From FEN-727 sp036508635 (GTDB lineage: Bacteria; Actinomycetota; Geothermincolia; Fen-727; Anoxymicrobiaceae), in contig DATCGY010000312.1 in assembly GCA_036508635.1 (NCBI GenBank), positions 1 to 13,153 on the forward strand: a stretch of DNA of 13,153 nt. Reading direction: 5' to 3'. A program made the translations under genes and the position numbers. Every line of letters begins with the position of its first letter. Position 1 is the first letter of the stretch. The notes beneath the pieces are model-generated. The model did not search any database and was not told the origin of the DNA. It saw only the letters and a program-made list of their open reading frames with translations. Of this stretch, positions 1 through 6,741 are shown piece after piece.

Positions 1-627
1 GATGGCGTCGTCGTTGCCGGGGATCACGAAGTCGACCTCGTCCGGGTCACAGTTGGTGTCGACCAGACCGACGATCGGTATTCCGAGCTTACGCCCTTCG
101 GCAACCGCGATGCGCTCCTTGCGCGGGTCGAGCACGAATATCATCGTCGGTAGGCGGTGCATCGTGCGGATGCCCTCGAGGTTGCGGATGAGCTTTTCGA
201 TGCGGCGGCGGAGCTGGAGCGCTTCTTTCTTGGGAAGCTGGTTGAGCTCGCCTTCGCGGTCGCGCCTCTCGAGGTCTTCGAGGTGCATGACTCTCGAGTG
301 GATGGTCGAGAAATTGGTGAGCGTGCCGCCGAGCCAGCGGTGATTGACGTAAGGCATCCCGCACCTCACGGCATGCTCCTTGACCGATTCCTGGCCCTGC
401 TTCTTGGTGCCGACGAAAAGCACGCTTCCGCCGTTTGAGACGGAGTTCCTCACCGAGTTGTAAGCCGCGCCCGTCATGACCAGCGTCTTCTGCAGGTCGA
501 TTATGTAGATGTCGTTCCGCTCGGTGAAGATGTACGGTTTCATCTTGGGGTTCCACCGGCGGGTCTGGTGGCCGAAGTGAACTCCTGCTTCCAGGAGTTC
601 CTTCATCGTGACTACAGGCTGTGCCAT
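1..627 (-). CDS. rpsB: 30S ribosomal protein S2, 3'-truncated by the window edge
   Basis: S2 is an essential protein of the small ribosomal subunit, bound late in assembly near the subunit neck with S1. The first 209 residues are present out of about 250; the C-terminus lies outside the window. Family signatures are clear: GVHFGHQTRRWNPKMKPYIF near residues 16-35, a DIYIIDLQKT stretch, RWLGGTLTN near the middle, and VDTNCDPDEVDFVIPGNDDAI at the visible end. The start is the ATG at 625-627, with a strong GGAGG seven bases upstream. It sits downstream of a sigma factor and an AAA+/HhH pair on the same strand. In actinobacteria a WhiG-type sigma gene close upstream of rpsB is usual, and tsf normally follows, which would lie beyond coordinate 1. 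Nothing in the visible part is damaged. Family identity is certain. Confidence 0.97.
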   Translation of the reverse strand, partial: MAQPVVTMKELLEAGVHFGHQTRRWNPKMKPYIFTERNDIYIIDLQKTLVMTGAAYNSVRNSVSNGGSVLFVGTKKQGQESVKEHAVRCGMPYVNHRWLGGTLTNFSTIHSRVMHLEDLERRDREGELNQLPKKEALQLRRRIEKLIRNLEGIRTMHRLPTMIFVLDPRKERIAVAEGRKLGIPIVGLVDTNCDPDEVDFVIPGNDDAI

Positions 628-760
628 TCTCTACCTCCGAATTTGGTTTTTCCTCCCCCGGTATCATTCCTGGATGCCACCCTGCGGGCACCGGCAACCA
701 GGTCGCCGGGGTGTGTATTTTTGCCGCCAAAGGCAGACAAATCTTCACCAGTGTATTATA
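628..760 (-). promoter_or_regulatory. rpsB promoter -10 and structured 5' leader
   Basis: A perfect TATAAT lies on the minus strand at 755-760, giving a predicted transcript start near 748 and a leader of about 120 nt before the rpsB ATG. No good -35 lies at 16-18 bp; the nearest TTG-type hexamer (TTGCGG) is only 12 bp away, so the -35 assignment is open. The leader can fold a hairpin with perfect 5-bp arms CCGGC/GCCGG (705-709 with 691-695) and a second small one in 675-690 (CCC/GGG flanked by TG/CA). S2 autoregulates rpsB through leader RNA in several bacteria, so a regulatory leader is plausible here, but I recognise no specific conserved leader motif. Confidence 0.42.
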
Positions 761-875
761 GGGGCCCTCAATCCGCAAGAATTCCCGCTAAGGGTGCGTC
801 TTTTCTAACGACGGCCGCGCGTGAAACCCTGCATGAGGTCGCATAACCAAAGTTTAGCGAAGGAACTTGTGAGTT

Positions 876-1628
876 TTAATAATCGACCAGGCGGCCGGGT
901 GTGTCGGGCGCTTCGGGAAGTTTGGGCTTGCTGAAATAGACCAGCGGCGCCAGGACCTCGAGCTGGTACTTGCTGAAATGAAAAGCCTCGGCTAGCTCTT
1001 CGATCGAACCGAAGCCTTGGCGGTTCATCCGCTCTACTATCACCTTGGGGGCGAGCTCGGGGCCGATCTCGGGAATGGCCGAAAGTATCTCTTCGCTTAC
1101 GGTGTTTATGTCGATAACATGGACGGGGTCACATTCCTCGATGGGGATGGAGCTGGCCGTAGTCGACGCGAGCGAAGGGTCCGCGGGGATCGACTGCTCG
1201 GGTGGCTGACCCGGCGATTGCCCGCGGGGAGGCTCGCCCGGTACGTACGAGATACGCAACTCCCGCCTGACATCACCGTCTCCAGGCTCCGGGGGCTTGC
1301 CGCTTTCGAGATCACTCAACTTCTCGAGGTAATCTCGCCTGATCGTAAGCGCGTGACATATAGAGAACGCCCCGATGGCGATGATGAGAACGCCAAGGAA
1401 GGTGCGAGTGCCGGCCACGCTGCCCGATTCCCCGCCCGCGCCGACGAAAAACAGCAGAAGCACGGCGGGGATCATGTAGATGAACGCCCATGCTATCCAT
1501 TTCCTTTGACTTACTTTCACGCCGATGTAGATAAAGCCAAGCCAGCCCGTGACGAGTGGGAGCGTCGTCAACACCCACCAGGAGTTCATCAGTTCCCATT
1601 GCGGATCTCTTGTTTGCGATGCCGTCAT
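876..1628 (-). CDS. membrane protein with C-terminal ComEA-like helix-hairpin-helix domain
   Basis: This is a 250-residue protein. Three hydrophobic segments (about 17-37, 44-63, 75-95) form an N-terminal membrane module, with the motif NSWWVLTTLPLVTGWLGFIYIG. A charged, Pro/Gly/Ser-rich linker follows (about 105-165). The last part (about 171-232) is a tandem HhH domain of the ComEA type: DINTVSEEILSAIPEIG, then PKVIVERMNRQGFGSIEELA. HhH domains usually bind DNA backbone non-specifically, but they also serve as protein-interaction modules, and no substrate is evident. The start chosen is the ATG at 1626-1628, which overlaps the TGA of the upstream AAA+ gene as ATGA, so translation is probably coupled. 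A longer frame from 1700 would add 24 low-complexity residues inside the AAA+ gene. It is not ComEA itself: it has three TM segments and a long linker rather than a single anchor. Function unknown. Confidence 0.85.
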   Translation of the reverse strand: MTASQTRDPQWELMNSWWVLTTLPLVTGWLGFIYIGVKVSQRKWIAWAFIYMIPAVLLLFFVGAGGESGSVAGTRTFLGVLIIAIGAFSICHALTIRRDYLEKLSDLESGKPPEPGDGDVRRELRISYVPGEPPRGQSPGQPPEQSIPADPSLASTTASSIPIEECDPVHVIDINTVSEEILSAIPEIGPELAPKVIVERMNRQGFGSIEELAEAFHFSKYQLEVLAPLVYFSKPKLPEAPDTPGRLVDY

Positions 1629-3232
1629 GCTTTCACCGGCCCGTCGCTTGGGGCCGCTCCCTCCGGAGCGGTTGCCGGCACTGCCCTGGTCTTCGCCCAC
1701 TCCCTCAGCGAAGAGATTTTTTCCGCTCGAGTCACAGACAGTGATATGGTGCTGGAAATAGCTCCGCGGAAATCATCGGCGGTCACCGCCCGATCCTCGA
1801 AGAATGCGTCGTAGAGCGCGTTTACGACCGACTGCTCAATTTCAGCGCCGGAGAATCCCTCGCTGAGACCAGCCAGCTCCCATACCAGGGAGTCGTCAAC
1901 CTTGAGATCGCCGGCTGCCTTAGGGCTCTTCAGTCGTTTGGTTATATGGAGACGGAGTATCTCCGCTCTCTCACGCCGTGTCGGCAGGTCGACAAAGAAG
2001 ACCTCGTCGAACCTCCCCTTGCGCAGCAACTCCGGTGGCAGCGACTCGATATCGTTCGAGGTTGCCACTACGAAAACGGGCTTGGTCTTCTCTTGCAACC
2101 ACGTGAGAAAAGTCCCGAAGACGCGGCTGGACGTCCCGCTGTCAGCCACCGAACCCAGTCCGCTGAAGCCTTTCTCGATCTCATCGATCCACAAGACCGA
2201 CGGTGCGACAGCCTCAGCCACCTTCGTAGCTTCACGCATGTTGCTTTCGCTGCTGCCCTCGAGTGAGCTGAATATGCGCCCGACGTCCAGGCGCAACAGC
2301 GGCAGGTGCCACATGTCGCTTACCGACTTGCACACCAGGCTTTTCCCGCATCCCGGTACGCCGGTAAGCAGGATTCCTTTTGGTGACGGAAGGCCATATT
2401 CTTGTGCCGTATCCATCCAGGACTTGTCCCGCCTTGCGAGCCATCGCTTGAGATTCTCGAGCCCGCCCACGTCTCCGATACTGATATCGTGCTCGATGAA
2501 TTCGAGTATGCCGGATTTCCTTATTATCTGGCGCTTCTCCTGGATGATGATGTCGAAGTCGCGCGCGTCAAGACGGCCATCGTCGACCATCGCGCGAGCA
2601 AAAGCGCTTTCGACTTCGTCCAGGGTCAAACCCAGCGCTGCCTTGCACAACCACTCCTTCTGCTCATCGGTCAAGTCGGTGCTGATCCGCCCCGACTCCG
2701 CGTTTATCCTTATCATGTTCTCGAGCAGGTCGTGAACCTCTGTTAAGCCGGGTAGTTCCAGGTCTACTATGGCAACGTCCTTCTCTAGCTCCTTCGGGAT
2801 ATACGCTACTGGCGAAATCAGGATCACGTTCTTGGGTTGGGCGCAGTGTTTCAGATCGGGAAAGATATCTCTCATTTTCCTTATGACCTGGTTGTCCGGG
2901 CTACCGCCATCGGCTCCGAAGTAGACGTGGAAATCGTGCAGGACGAACACCGCCGCCTCGGGATAGCGCTCGATGAACTCCAACGCCTTCAACGGCTGGC
3001 TCAAGTCCTCGGTTACGTTTACGTCATCAGAACTCATGCCCGTCGTCGACTTCCAGGTGAAGACGGCCCGCGGGGTCCTTATCATTGTCGTATCTTTGGC
3101 TATCGACCTGATCACGGCGAGGGCCCTCCCTTCCTCCCACGTGGTTAGAAAGATCAGTGGGAACCGCGCCCGCAGGAGATTTGAAAGGTACTTACCGAAA
3201 TTGCTTTCCGCACCCCCGGCTGTATCTACCAC
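1625..3232 (-). CDS. AAA+ ATPase, Ycf46-like
   Basis: This 535-residue ATPase has a Ycf46-type layout. The N-terminal region (about 10-240) contains RARFPLIFLTTWEEGRA and resembles a degenerate nucleotide-binding fold. A canonical AAA+ core follows from about 250: Walker A GVPGCGKS (291-298), Walker B VLWIDEIEK with D350/E351, sensor 1 in VVATSND (N393), a candidate arginine finger within LLRKGRFDE, and GAEIEQ as the sensor 2 region (about 462). The motif FGTFLTWLQEKTKPVFVVATS is very close to the plastid/cyanobacterial Ycf46 family. In cyanobacteria Ycf46 has been linked to CO2-use regulation; elsewhere the role is unknown. The start is a GTG at 3230-3232 preceded by a G-rich run (GGGGGG), which is a weak ribosome binding site. 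It is coupled by ATGA to the HhH membrane protein, suggesting the two work together at the membrane. Confidence 0.9.
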   Translation of the reverse strand: MVDTAGGAESNFGKYLSNLLRARFPLIFLTTWEEGRALAVIRSIAKDTTMIRTPRAVFTWKSTTGMSSDDVNVTEDLSQPLKALEFIERYPEAAVFVLHDFHVYFGADGGSPDNQVIRKMRDIFPDLKHCAQPKNVILISPVAYIPKELEKDVAIVDLELPGLTEVHDLLENMIRINAESGRISTDLTDEQKEWLCKAALGLTLDEVESAFARAMVDDGRLDARDFDIIIQEKRQIIRKSGILEFIEHDISIGDVGGLENLKRWLARRDKSWMDTAQEYGLPSPKGILLTGVPGCGKSLVCKSVSDMWHLPLLRLDVGRIFSSLEGSSESNMREATKVAEAVAPSVLWIDEIEKGFSGLGSVADSGTSSRVFGTFLTWLQEKTKPVFVVATSNDIESLPPELLRKGRFDEVFFVDLPTRRERAEILRLHITKRLKSPKAAGDLKVDDSLVWELAGLSEGFSGAEIEQSVVNALYDAFFEDRAVTADDFRGAISSTISLSVTRAEKISSLREWAKTRAVPATAPEGAAPSDGPVKA

Positions 3233-3448
3233 CTCTACCCCCCATCGATAGTCTGCTTTTTATGGAGTCACAAACAATGACGGCTGTCGATTGAACACAT
3301 GCGCCCCAAGGTCGCGAATAGATTCTATATTAACGCAAATGAGTTATTAAGCTGAGCTGTCGCGCCAATTATGCGTGTAGAACGCGGCATGGGGGGGCCG
3401 ATCGATCGAACTCGCGACTCGCATAGGCGGCCGCCTGGGTTGCCATCA
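3233..3448. other. intergenic region between sigma gene and AAA+ gene, with short palindromes
   Basis: This 216-bp gap has no credible gene or tRNA. Just past the sigma-gene stop it holds three closely spaced dyads: a perfect 12-bp palindrome AGGCGGCCGCCT (3425-3436), GCGACTCGC (3414-3422) and a perfect CGATCGATCG (3399-3408). No T-run follows on the minus strand, so a classical intrinsic terminator is not supported. Nearer the AAA+ gene there is an AT-rich stretch with the 11-bp dyad ATAGATTCTAT (3318-3328), about 90 bp before the GTG. I could not place a convincing -35/-10 pair, though the AAA+ promoter should lie here. Confidence 0.4.
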
Positions 3449-4327
3449 TCAGTCCATGCTGTACTCGTAGCCCAGCGCGGTGCCGAGGCGCGCTCGAAGC
3501 CGCAAGATCGCCTTCGTGTGCATCTGGCAGACACGAGACTCCGTTACGCTCAAGACCTCGCCGATCTCTCGCATTGTCAGACCTTCGAAGTAGTACAGGG
3601 TCACGACGATTCGTTCCCTCTCGGGGAGATGGTTGATGGAGTCGGCAATGATGTCCTTCATCTCCTCGATCTCGAAAGTCTTGGACGGGTCTTTTACCTT
3701 GACGTCCTCGACTATGTCGGCGAGGCTGATCTTGTCCGGCTTGTCACCCGAGACGGTCCAGAGCTCGTCCAGCGCGACCAGCGATATAAGTGACATCTTG
3801 CTCAACAGGTTGAGATACTCCGGGACGCTTATCCCCATCTTTTCGGCGACCTCGTCGTCCGTTGGGATCCTTCGCAGATCGCTCTCGAGCGCCACGTACG
3901 CCCGCTCGATCTCGCGCGCCTTGAAGCGAACGGAGCGCGGGACCCAGTCGTCGGCGCGCAGCTCGTCGATGATCGCGCCCTTGATGCGGGCGATCGCGTA
4001 AGTCTCGAACTTGATGCCGCGGCCGGGGTCGTATTTTTCGATCGCATCGAGAAGGCCGAAGACCCCGTAGCTCACCAGGTCGCCGAATTCGACGGAGGGC
4101 GGCAGCCCGGTCGAGACGCGGCCCGCGACGTACTTAACGAGAGGCGCGTAATGGAGTATCACTTTTTCCCGGGCCTCGTGGGAATGGCTCTGCTTGTACT
4201 CGGCCCACAGGAGATCGGCGTCGACCGCGGGCTCAAACCTCTTGGCCGTAGTCTTCTTTTGCGATTTGTCCGGCTCCGATTCCTGGCCGTTCTTTGATTG
4301 CTTTGAAGCTGCAGTCTGACGCGGCAT
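3449..4327 (-). CDS. whiG: RNA polymerase sigma factor, FliA/WhiG (sigma-28) family
   Basis: This 292-residue alternative sigma factor directs RNA polymerase to FliA/WhiG-class promoters. Region 2 spans about 53-125, with LVSYGVFGLLDAIEKYDPGR and the family-specific GAIIDELRADDWVPRSVR at about 117-134. Region 3 follows (about 135-205), with TDDEVAEKMGISVPEYL. Region 4 holds LPERERIVVTLYYFEGLTMREIGEVLSVTESRV (about 234-266), the helix-turn-helix for the -35 element. Residues 1-35 are a Lys/Gln/Ser-rich extension. The start is the ATG at 4325-4327 with GAGAGG ten bases upstream; a TTG at 4345 is also open. It begins 14 nt after the xerC stop, so the two are co-transcribed. WhiG controls sporulation in Streptomyces and FliA controls motility elsewhere. 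Which applies here cannot be told from the window, so the symbol reflects family and synteny only. Confidence 0.92.
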   Translation of the reverse strand: MPRQTAASKQSKNGQESEPDKSQKKTTAKRFEPAVDADLLWAEYKQSHSHEAREKVILHYAPLVKYVAGRVSTGLPPSVEFGDLVSYGVFGLLDAIEKYDPGRGIKFETYAIARIKGAIIDELRADDWVPRSVRFKAREIERAYVALESDLRRIPTDDEVAEKMGISVPEYLNLLSKMSLISLVALDELWTVSGDKPDKISLADIVEDVKVKDPSKTFEIEEMKDIIADSINHLPERERIVVTLYYFEGLTMREIGEVLSVTESRVCQMHTKAILRLRARLGTALGYEYSMD

Positions 4328-4341
4328 TTTACAGGGACCTC

Positions 4342-5283
4342 TCAAGCATGTGGATGGCTGCTGTCATATGCTTTCCTGATCTCGGCTCTGGTTACATGCG
4401 TATAGATCTGAGTCGTCGCGATGTTCTTGTGACCGAGCAACTCCTGGACAGATCTAAGGTCTGCCCCGTTGGCAAGCAGGTGCGTCGCGAACGTATGCCT
4501 CAGCATGTGAGGGCTCAGCCCGTCTCCGCCAACAAGCACCTTCGCCTGCCGGTCCACGATCCGCCTGACCTGCCTCGGGTCTATCGGGGCTCCTCGCTTT
4601 CCCAGGAAGACGGCATCGCCGTCGTATGCTCGCTCGCGCACCAAATGAGGCCTTGCTCTCTCGAGGTACTCGGAAAGAGCTCGCACGGCAGGCTGACCTG
4701 CAAGTACCACACGCTCGCGATTGCCTTTTCCCACAACCCTGATGACACATGCTTCGATGTCGATGTCCGCGAGGCGAAGCCCGCAGAGCTCTCCGACCCT
4801 CATGCCTGTCGCATACAATAACTCTATTATAGCGCGGTCGCGAATGCCAAGGTCTGAAGCCTCATCAGAGCCTGAAGCCAGGGAATTCGCTTCGGGCTCA
4901 GTAAGGAAACGTGGAAGCCTCCTGCCCTTCACGGGAAACGTCAATGTCGTCGATGGATCACTGAGTGTGACGCCTCTCTCAGTCACGAAATGAAAGAAAG
5001 CACGCAGGCAGGCGCTCCTTCTCGCGACAGACGAGCGAGCGTAACCTCGCGTCTGCTGGTTGGCGAGGAAACTCCTCAGCATACGGTGGTCGACCCGCGA
5101 GAGATCGTCTACCCCTGCCCTGTCGAGGAAATCAGTGAAGTGCGCCAGATCCCGGCGGTATGCGGCCACCGTGTTGGGCGAGAGGTTCCTGACCCTCACC
5201 AGATAGTCAAGGAACTCATCTACCTGTTGGTTCGTGCTCAATCTGCCTGTTGCCTCATTGCTCACGCCGTTACCTGTCGTCAA
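4342..5283 (-). CDS. xerC: site-specific tyrosine recombinase, XerC/XerD type
   Basis: This 313-residue recombinase would act with a partner at dif to resolve chromosome dimers. The N-terminal SAM-like core-binding domain (about 20-105) has FLDYLVRVRNLSPNTVAAYRRDL, and the catalytic domain (about 125-305) has the full set of active-site residues: R162 (ATGMRVGELC), K186 (VVGKGNRERV), H259 and R262 (LSPHMLRHTFATHLL), H285 (LLGHKNIATT) and nucleophile Y294 (QIYTHV). Length matches Xer proteins (about 300). Its place between dprA and rpsB matches the actinobacterial xerC. The opening codon is TTG at 5281-5283, with GAGGG nine bases upstream; a GTG at 5263-5265 preceded by AGG is a close alternative. 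It runs directly into the sigma gene 14 nt downstream, an operon that could link recombinase and sigma expression. XerC versus XerD cannot be separated by sequence alone here. Confidence 0.93.
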   Translation of the reverse strand: MTTGNGVSNEATGRLSTNQQVDEFLDYLVRVRNLSPNTVAAYRRDLAHFTDFLDRAGVDDLSRVDHRMLRSFLANQQTRGYARSSVARRSACLRAFFHFVTERGVTLSDPSTTLTFPVKGRRLPRFLTEPEANSLASGSDEASDLGIRDRAIIELLYATGMRVGELCGLRLADIDIEACVIRVVGKGNRERVVLAGQPAVRALSEYLERARPHLVRERAYDGDAVFLGKRGAPIDPRQVRRIVDRQAKVLVGGDGLSPHMLRHTFATHLLANGADLRSVQELLGHKNIATTQIYTHVTRAEIRKAYDSSHPHA

Positions 5284-5383
5284 TTCCTGAGACCCTCATT
5301 TGAGTATACGGTGCTACTCACAAACATCCTTGAAAACGTCTTCAGAGCAACACCGACCCTGACCTAACCTGTTACTTGTTAGC

Positions 5384-5414
5384 ATTATATTTTAATACAT
5401 TATAGTATTGTCAA
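5384..5414 (-). promoter_or_regulatory. promoter of xerC-sigma operon with overlapping dyad
   Basis: On the minus strand a consensus TTGACA (5409-5414) and a consensus TATAAT (5384-5389) are separated by 19 bp, somewhat longer than the ideal 17. A second TATAAT lies at 5399-5404 inside the spacer. The same spacer holds a dyad with perfect 5-bp arms AATAC/GTATT (5394-5398 and 5405-5409). The heptamer TTAATAC occurs twice, 29 bp apart (5392 and 5421). The overlap of the dyad with the promoter is what an operator would look like; no regulator is identified. Confidence 0.55.
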
Positions 5415-5420
5415 CTAATG

Positions 5421-5525
5421 TTAATACTTGTGGCAGGCTCTCGGACATCGCCCACACTTCCGGCACCTGCGCTCCTGGACCCCCTCAGCAGACCGCCCAA
5501 CAGCAAGCTGGTCATGTTTACCCAT
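5421..5525 (-). CDS. possible small Cys-rich (zinc-knuckle-like) protein, doubtful
   Basis: A 34-codon frame opens at an ATG (5523-5525) with GGAAG six bases upstream and ends in TAA just before the xerC promoter. Its product ends in RRCRKCGRCPRACHKY, four Cys and a His spaced as in small metal-binding knuckles. The frame stays open further upstream and adds another CRKC just before the ATG, so a 40-residue version from a GTG at 5543 would contain two CRKC units. I do not recognise the family. The Cys codons partly result from a repeated DNA word, so this could be chance. It might also be a relic of a longer gene or an unannotated small protein. Confidence 0.2.
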   Translation of the reverse strand: MGKHDQLAVGRSAEGVQERRCRKCGRCPRACHKY

Positions 5526-5625
5526 GCTGCACTTCCGGCACACCGCGAAAGATGTTGAAGGCGCGAGGACATCCGGTTGGACTTCTTGGAACAGGGAGAA
5601 AACGCGGGTTTGTAGGGAATCGCGA

Positions 5626-6741
5626 CTAGGGGGCCGCAACCTGGTAGTATCCACCGGGACCGCGTACGATCTTACCTTCGACTTCGAATCGGGCAAGCTG
5701 GGAGAGCGTCTCGGCTGCGCTCAGGCCCGCGGCAATCGACAGCTCTTCGGGATCGGATATACCGCCGGCCAATGCCCGGAGCAACCTGTGGCCCGCGCGG
5801 TTCTCCAGTGTTAGCGGCTGACCGCGCCCCTGGTCCTCGAGTTGCGCCAGCGATTCGATGCCGATCTCGGAGAGGATGTCTTCGGGGGACGTCGCAGCCG
5901 TGGCGCCGCTCTTCAGCAGCGAGTTGGTACCCCTGCTGGTTGCAGAGAATATCTGGCCGGGCACCGCCATGACCTCGCGGCTCTCGGCAAGTGCTATGTC
6001 GGCGGTGAGGAGCGCCCCGCTGTCTTCTGCCGCCTCGACCACTACCACGGCGAGGGAAACCCCGGCGATTATCCTGTTTCTCGCGGGAAACCGGAACTTT
6101 GCCGGTGGCACCCCCGGGGGGTATTCAGAGAGGACGCACCCCGACTCGGCAATTCGCAGGAGCAGGCTGGCGCTGGAGCGTGGATACGCGATATCTACCC
6201 CGCATCCCAGCACTGCAATGGTGTGCCTGTCGGCCTCTAACGCACCGATGTGCGCGGCGTGGTCTACGCCATATGCGGCTCCACTGACCACCACCACTCC
6301 GTTGCGGGCAAGGGCACGGGCGAGCCAGCGGGCCGCCTCGCGCCCGTACGGCGAAGCTTTGCGAGACCCGACCACGGCAACGCACGGCTCCGTCGGGTCG
6401 GGAAGCGCGCCACGGTAGAAGAGCGCCCAGGGCGCGCCGCTCGTCTGGGCGAGCAACCGCGGATAACAGGACTCACCCCGGACCACGGTGTGGATAGACG
6501 CGCGCCGCATCGCATCCAGCTCTGACTCAGGGTGTGTGTGGATGGCTATGTCCTGCCATGAGCCCTGGACTGAATCTTGCATGCCGACAGGCGTAGATGC
6601 CGCACCAAGGCGCAATGCCTCCCACGCCCCGGCGGGCGAGCCGTACAGGGTCATCATGTCGCGTATGCGCCTGGTCGTGATGCCCGGGAGCGAGCAGAGC
6701 GCTACGAGCTCGGCTTTCTCTCTTACGAGGTCGAGGTCCAC
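5626..6741 (-). CDS. dprA: DNA-processing protein DprA (Smf)
   Basis: DprA binds incoming single-stranded DNA in the cytoplasm and loads RecA during natural transformation; it is also widespread in bacteria not known to be transformable. At 371 residues it is of normal length. An N-terminal HhH/SAM-like region (about 10-45, LCSLPGITTRRIRDMM) is followed by the Rossmann-type DprA domain (about 85-295) with VAVVGSRKASPYG, IAVLGCGVDIAYP, LSEYPPGVPP, FPARNRIIAG and VPGQIFSATSRGTNSLLKSGA. A winged-helix domain (about 310-368) ends in VEGKIVRGPGGYYQV. The position usually occupied by GLARGID reads SGAAYGVDHAAH, a mild divergence. The start is a GTG at 6739-6741 immediately after the TAG of yifB, so the two form one operon. 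Whether the cell is competent cannot be judged from the window. Confidence 0.96.
   Translation of the reverse strand: MDLDLVREKAELVALCSLPGITTRRIRDMMTLYGSPAGAWEALRLGAASTPVGMQDSVQGSWQDIAIHTHPESELDAMRRASIHTVVRGESCYPRLLAQTSGAPWALFYRGALPDPTEPCVAVVGSRKASPYGREAARWLARALARNGVVVVSGAAYGVDHAAHIGALEADRHTIAVLGCGVDIAYPRSSASLLLRIAESGCVLSEYPPGVPPAKFRFPARNRIIAGVSLAVVVVEAAEDSGALLTADIALAESREVMAVPGQIFSATSRGTNSLLKSGATAATSPEDILSEIGIESLAQLEDQGRGQPLTLENRAGHRLLRALAGGISDPEELSIAAGLSAAETLSQLARFEVEGKIVRGPGGYYQVAAP

Larger units (their letters stand above)
5284..5625. other. 342-bp intergenic region between dprA and xerC
   Basis: This stretch holds three things. The half nearest dprA (about 5420-5620) is GC-rich and contains a possible Cys-rich microORF with a repeated TGCCGGAAGTG word on the minus strand (within 5455-5470 and 5530-5545). 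A sharply AT-rich island at about 5380-5430 carries the presumed xerC promoter and a dyad. About 100 nt of untranslated leader then runs up to the xerC TTG. I saw no clear intrinsic terminator for dprA (no stem followed by a T-run). Confidence 0.5.

Noticed and set aside
89..778. A 229-codon minus-strand frame overlapping rpsB and its promoter
   Set aside because: It is a shifted reading of rpsB and its leader with low-complexity Pro/Arg/His composition; rpsB itself is unmistakable.
876..1628. Assignment of the HhH membrane protein as competence protein ComEA
   Set aside because: ComEA has one N-terminal anchor and usually lies beside comEC. This protein has three TM segments and no competence-channel genes next to it.
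1017..1814. A 265-codon plus-strand open frame antisense to the HhH and AAA+ genes
   Set aside because: It spans the junction of two well-supported genes in antisense, is Arg/Pro-rich, and shows no family pattern or ribosome binding site.
3233..3448. A possible tRNA, because of a GTTCGATC-like stretch in the gap before the AAA+ gene
   Set aside because: No cloverleaf can be formed: the acceptor and anticodon stems are missing and the flanking dyads do not match tRNA arms.
5428..5814. A plus-strand frame of 128 codons over the dprA end and the dprA-xerC gap
   Set aside because: It is antisense to dprA for half its length, and no domain is recognisable.
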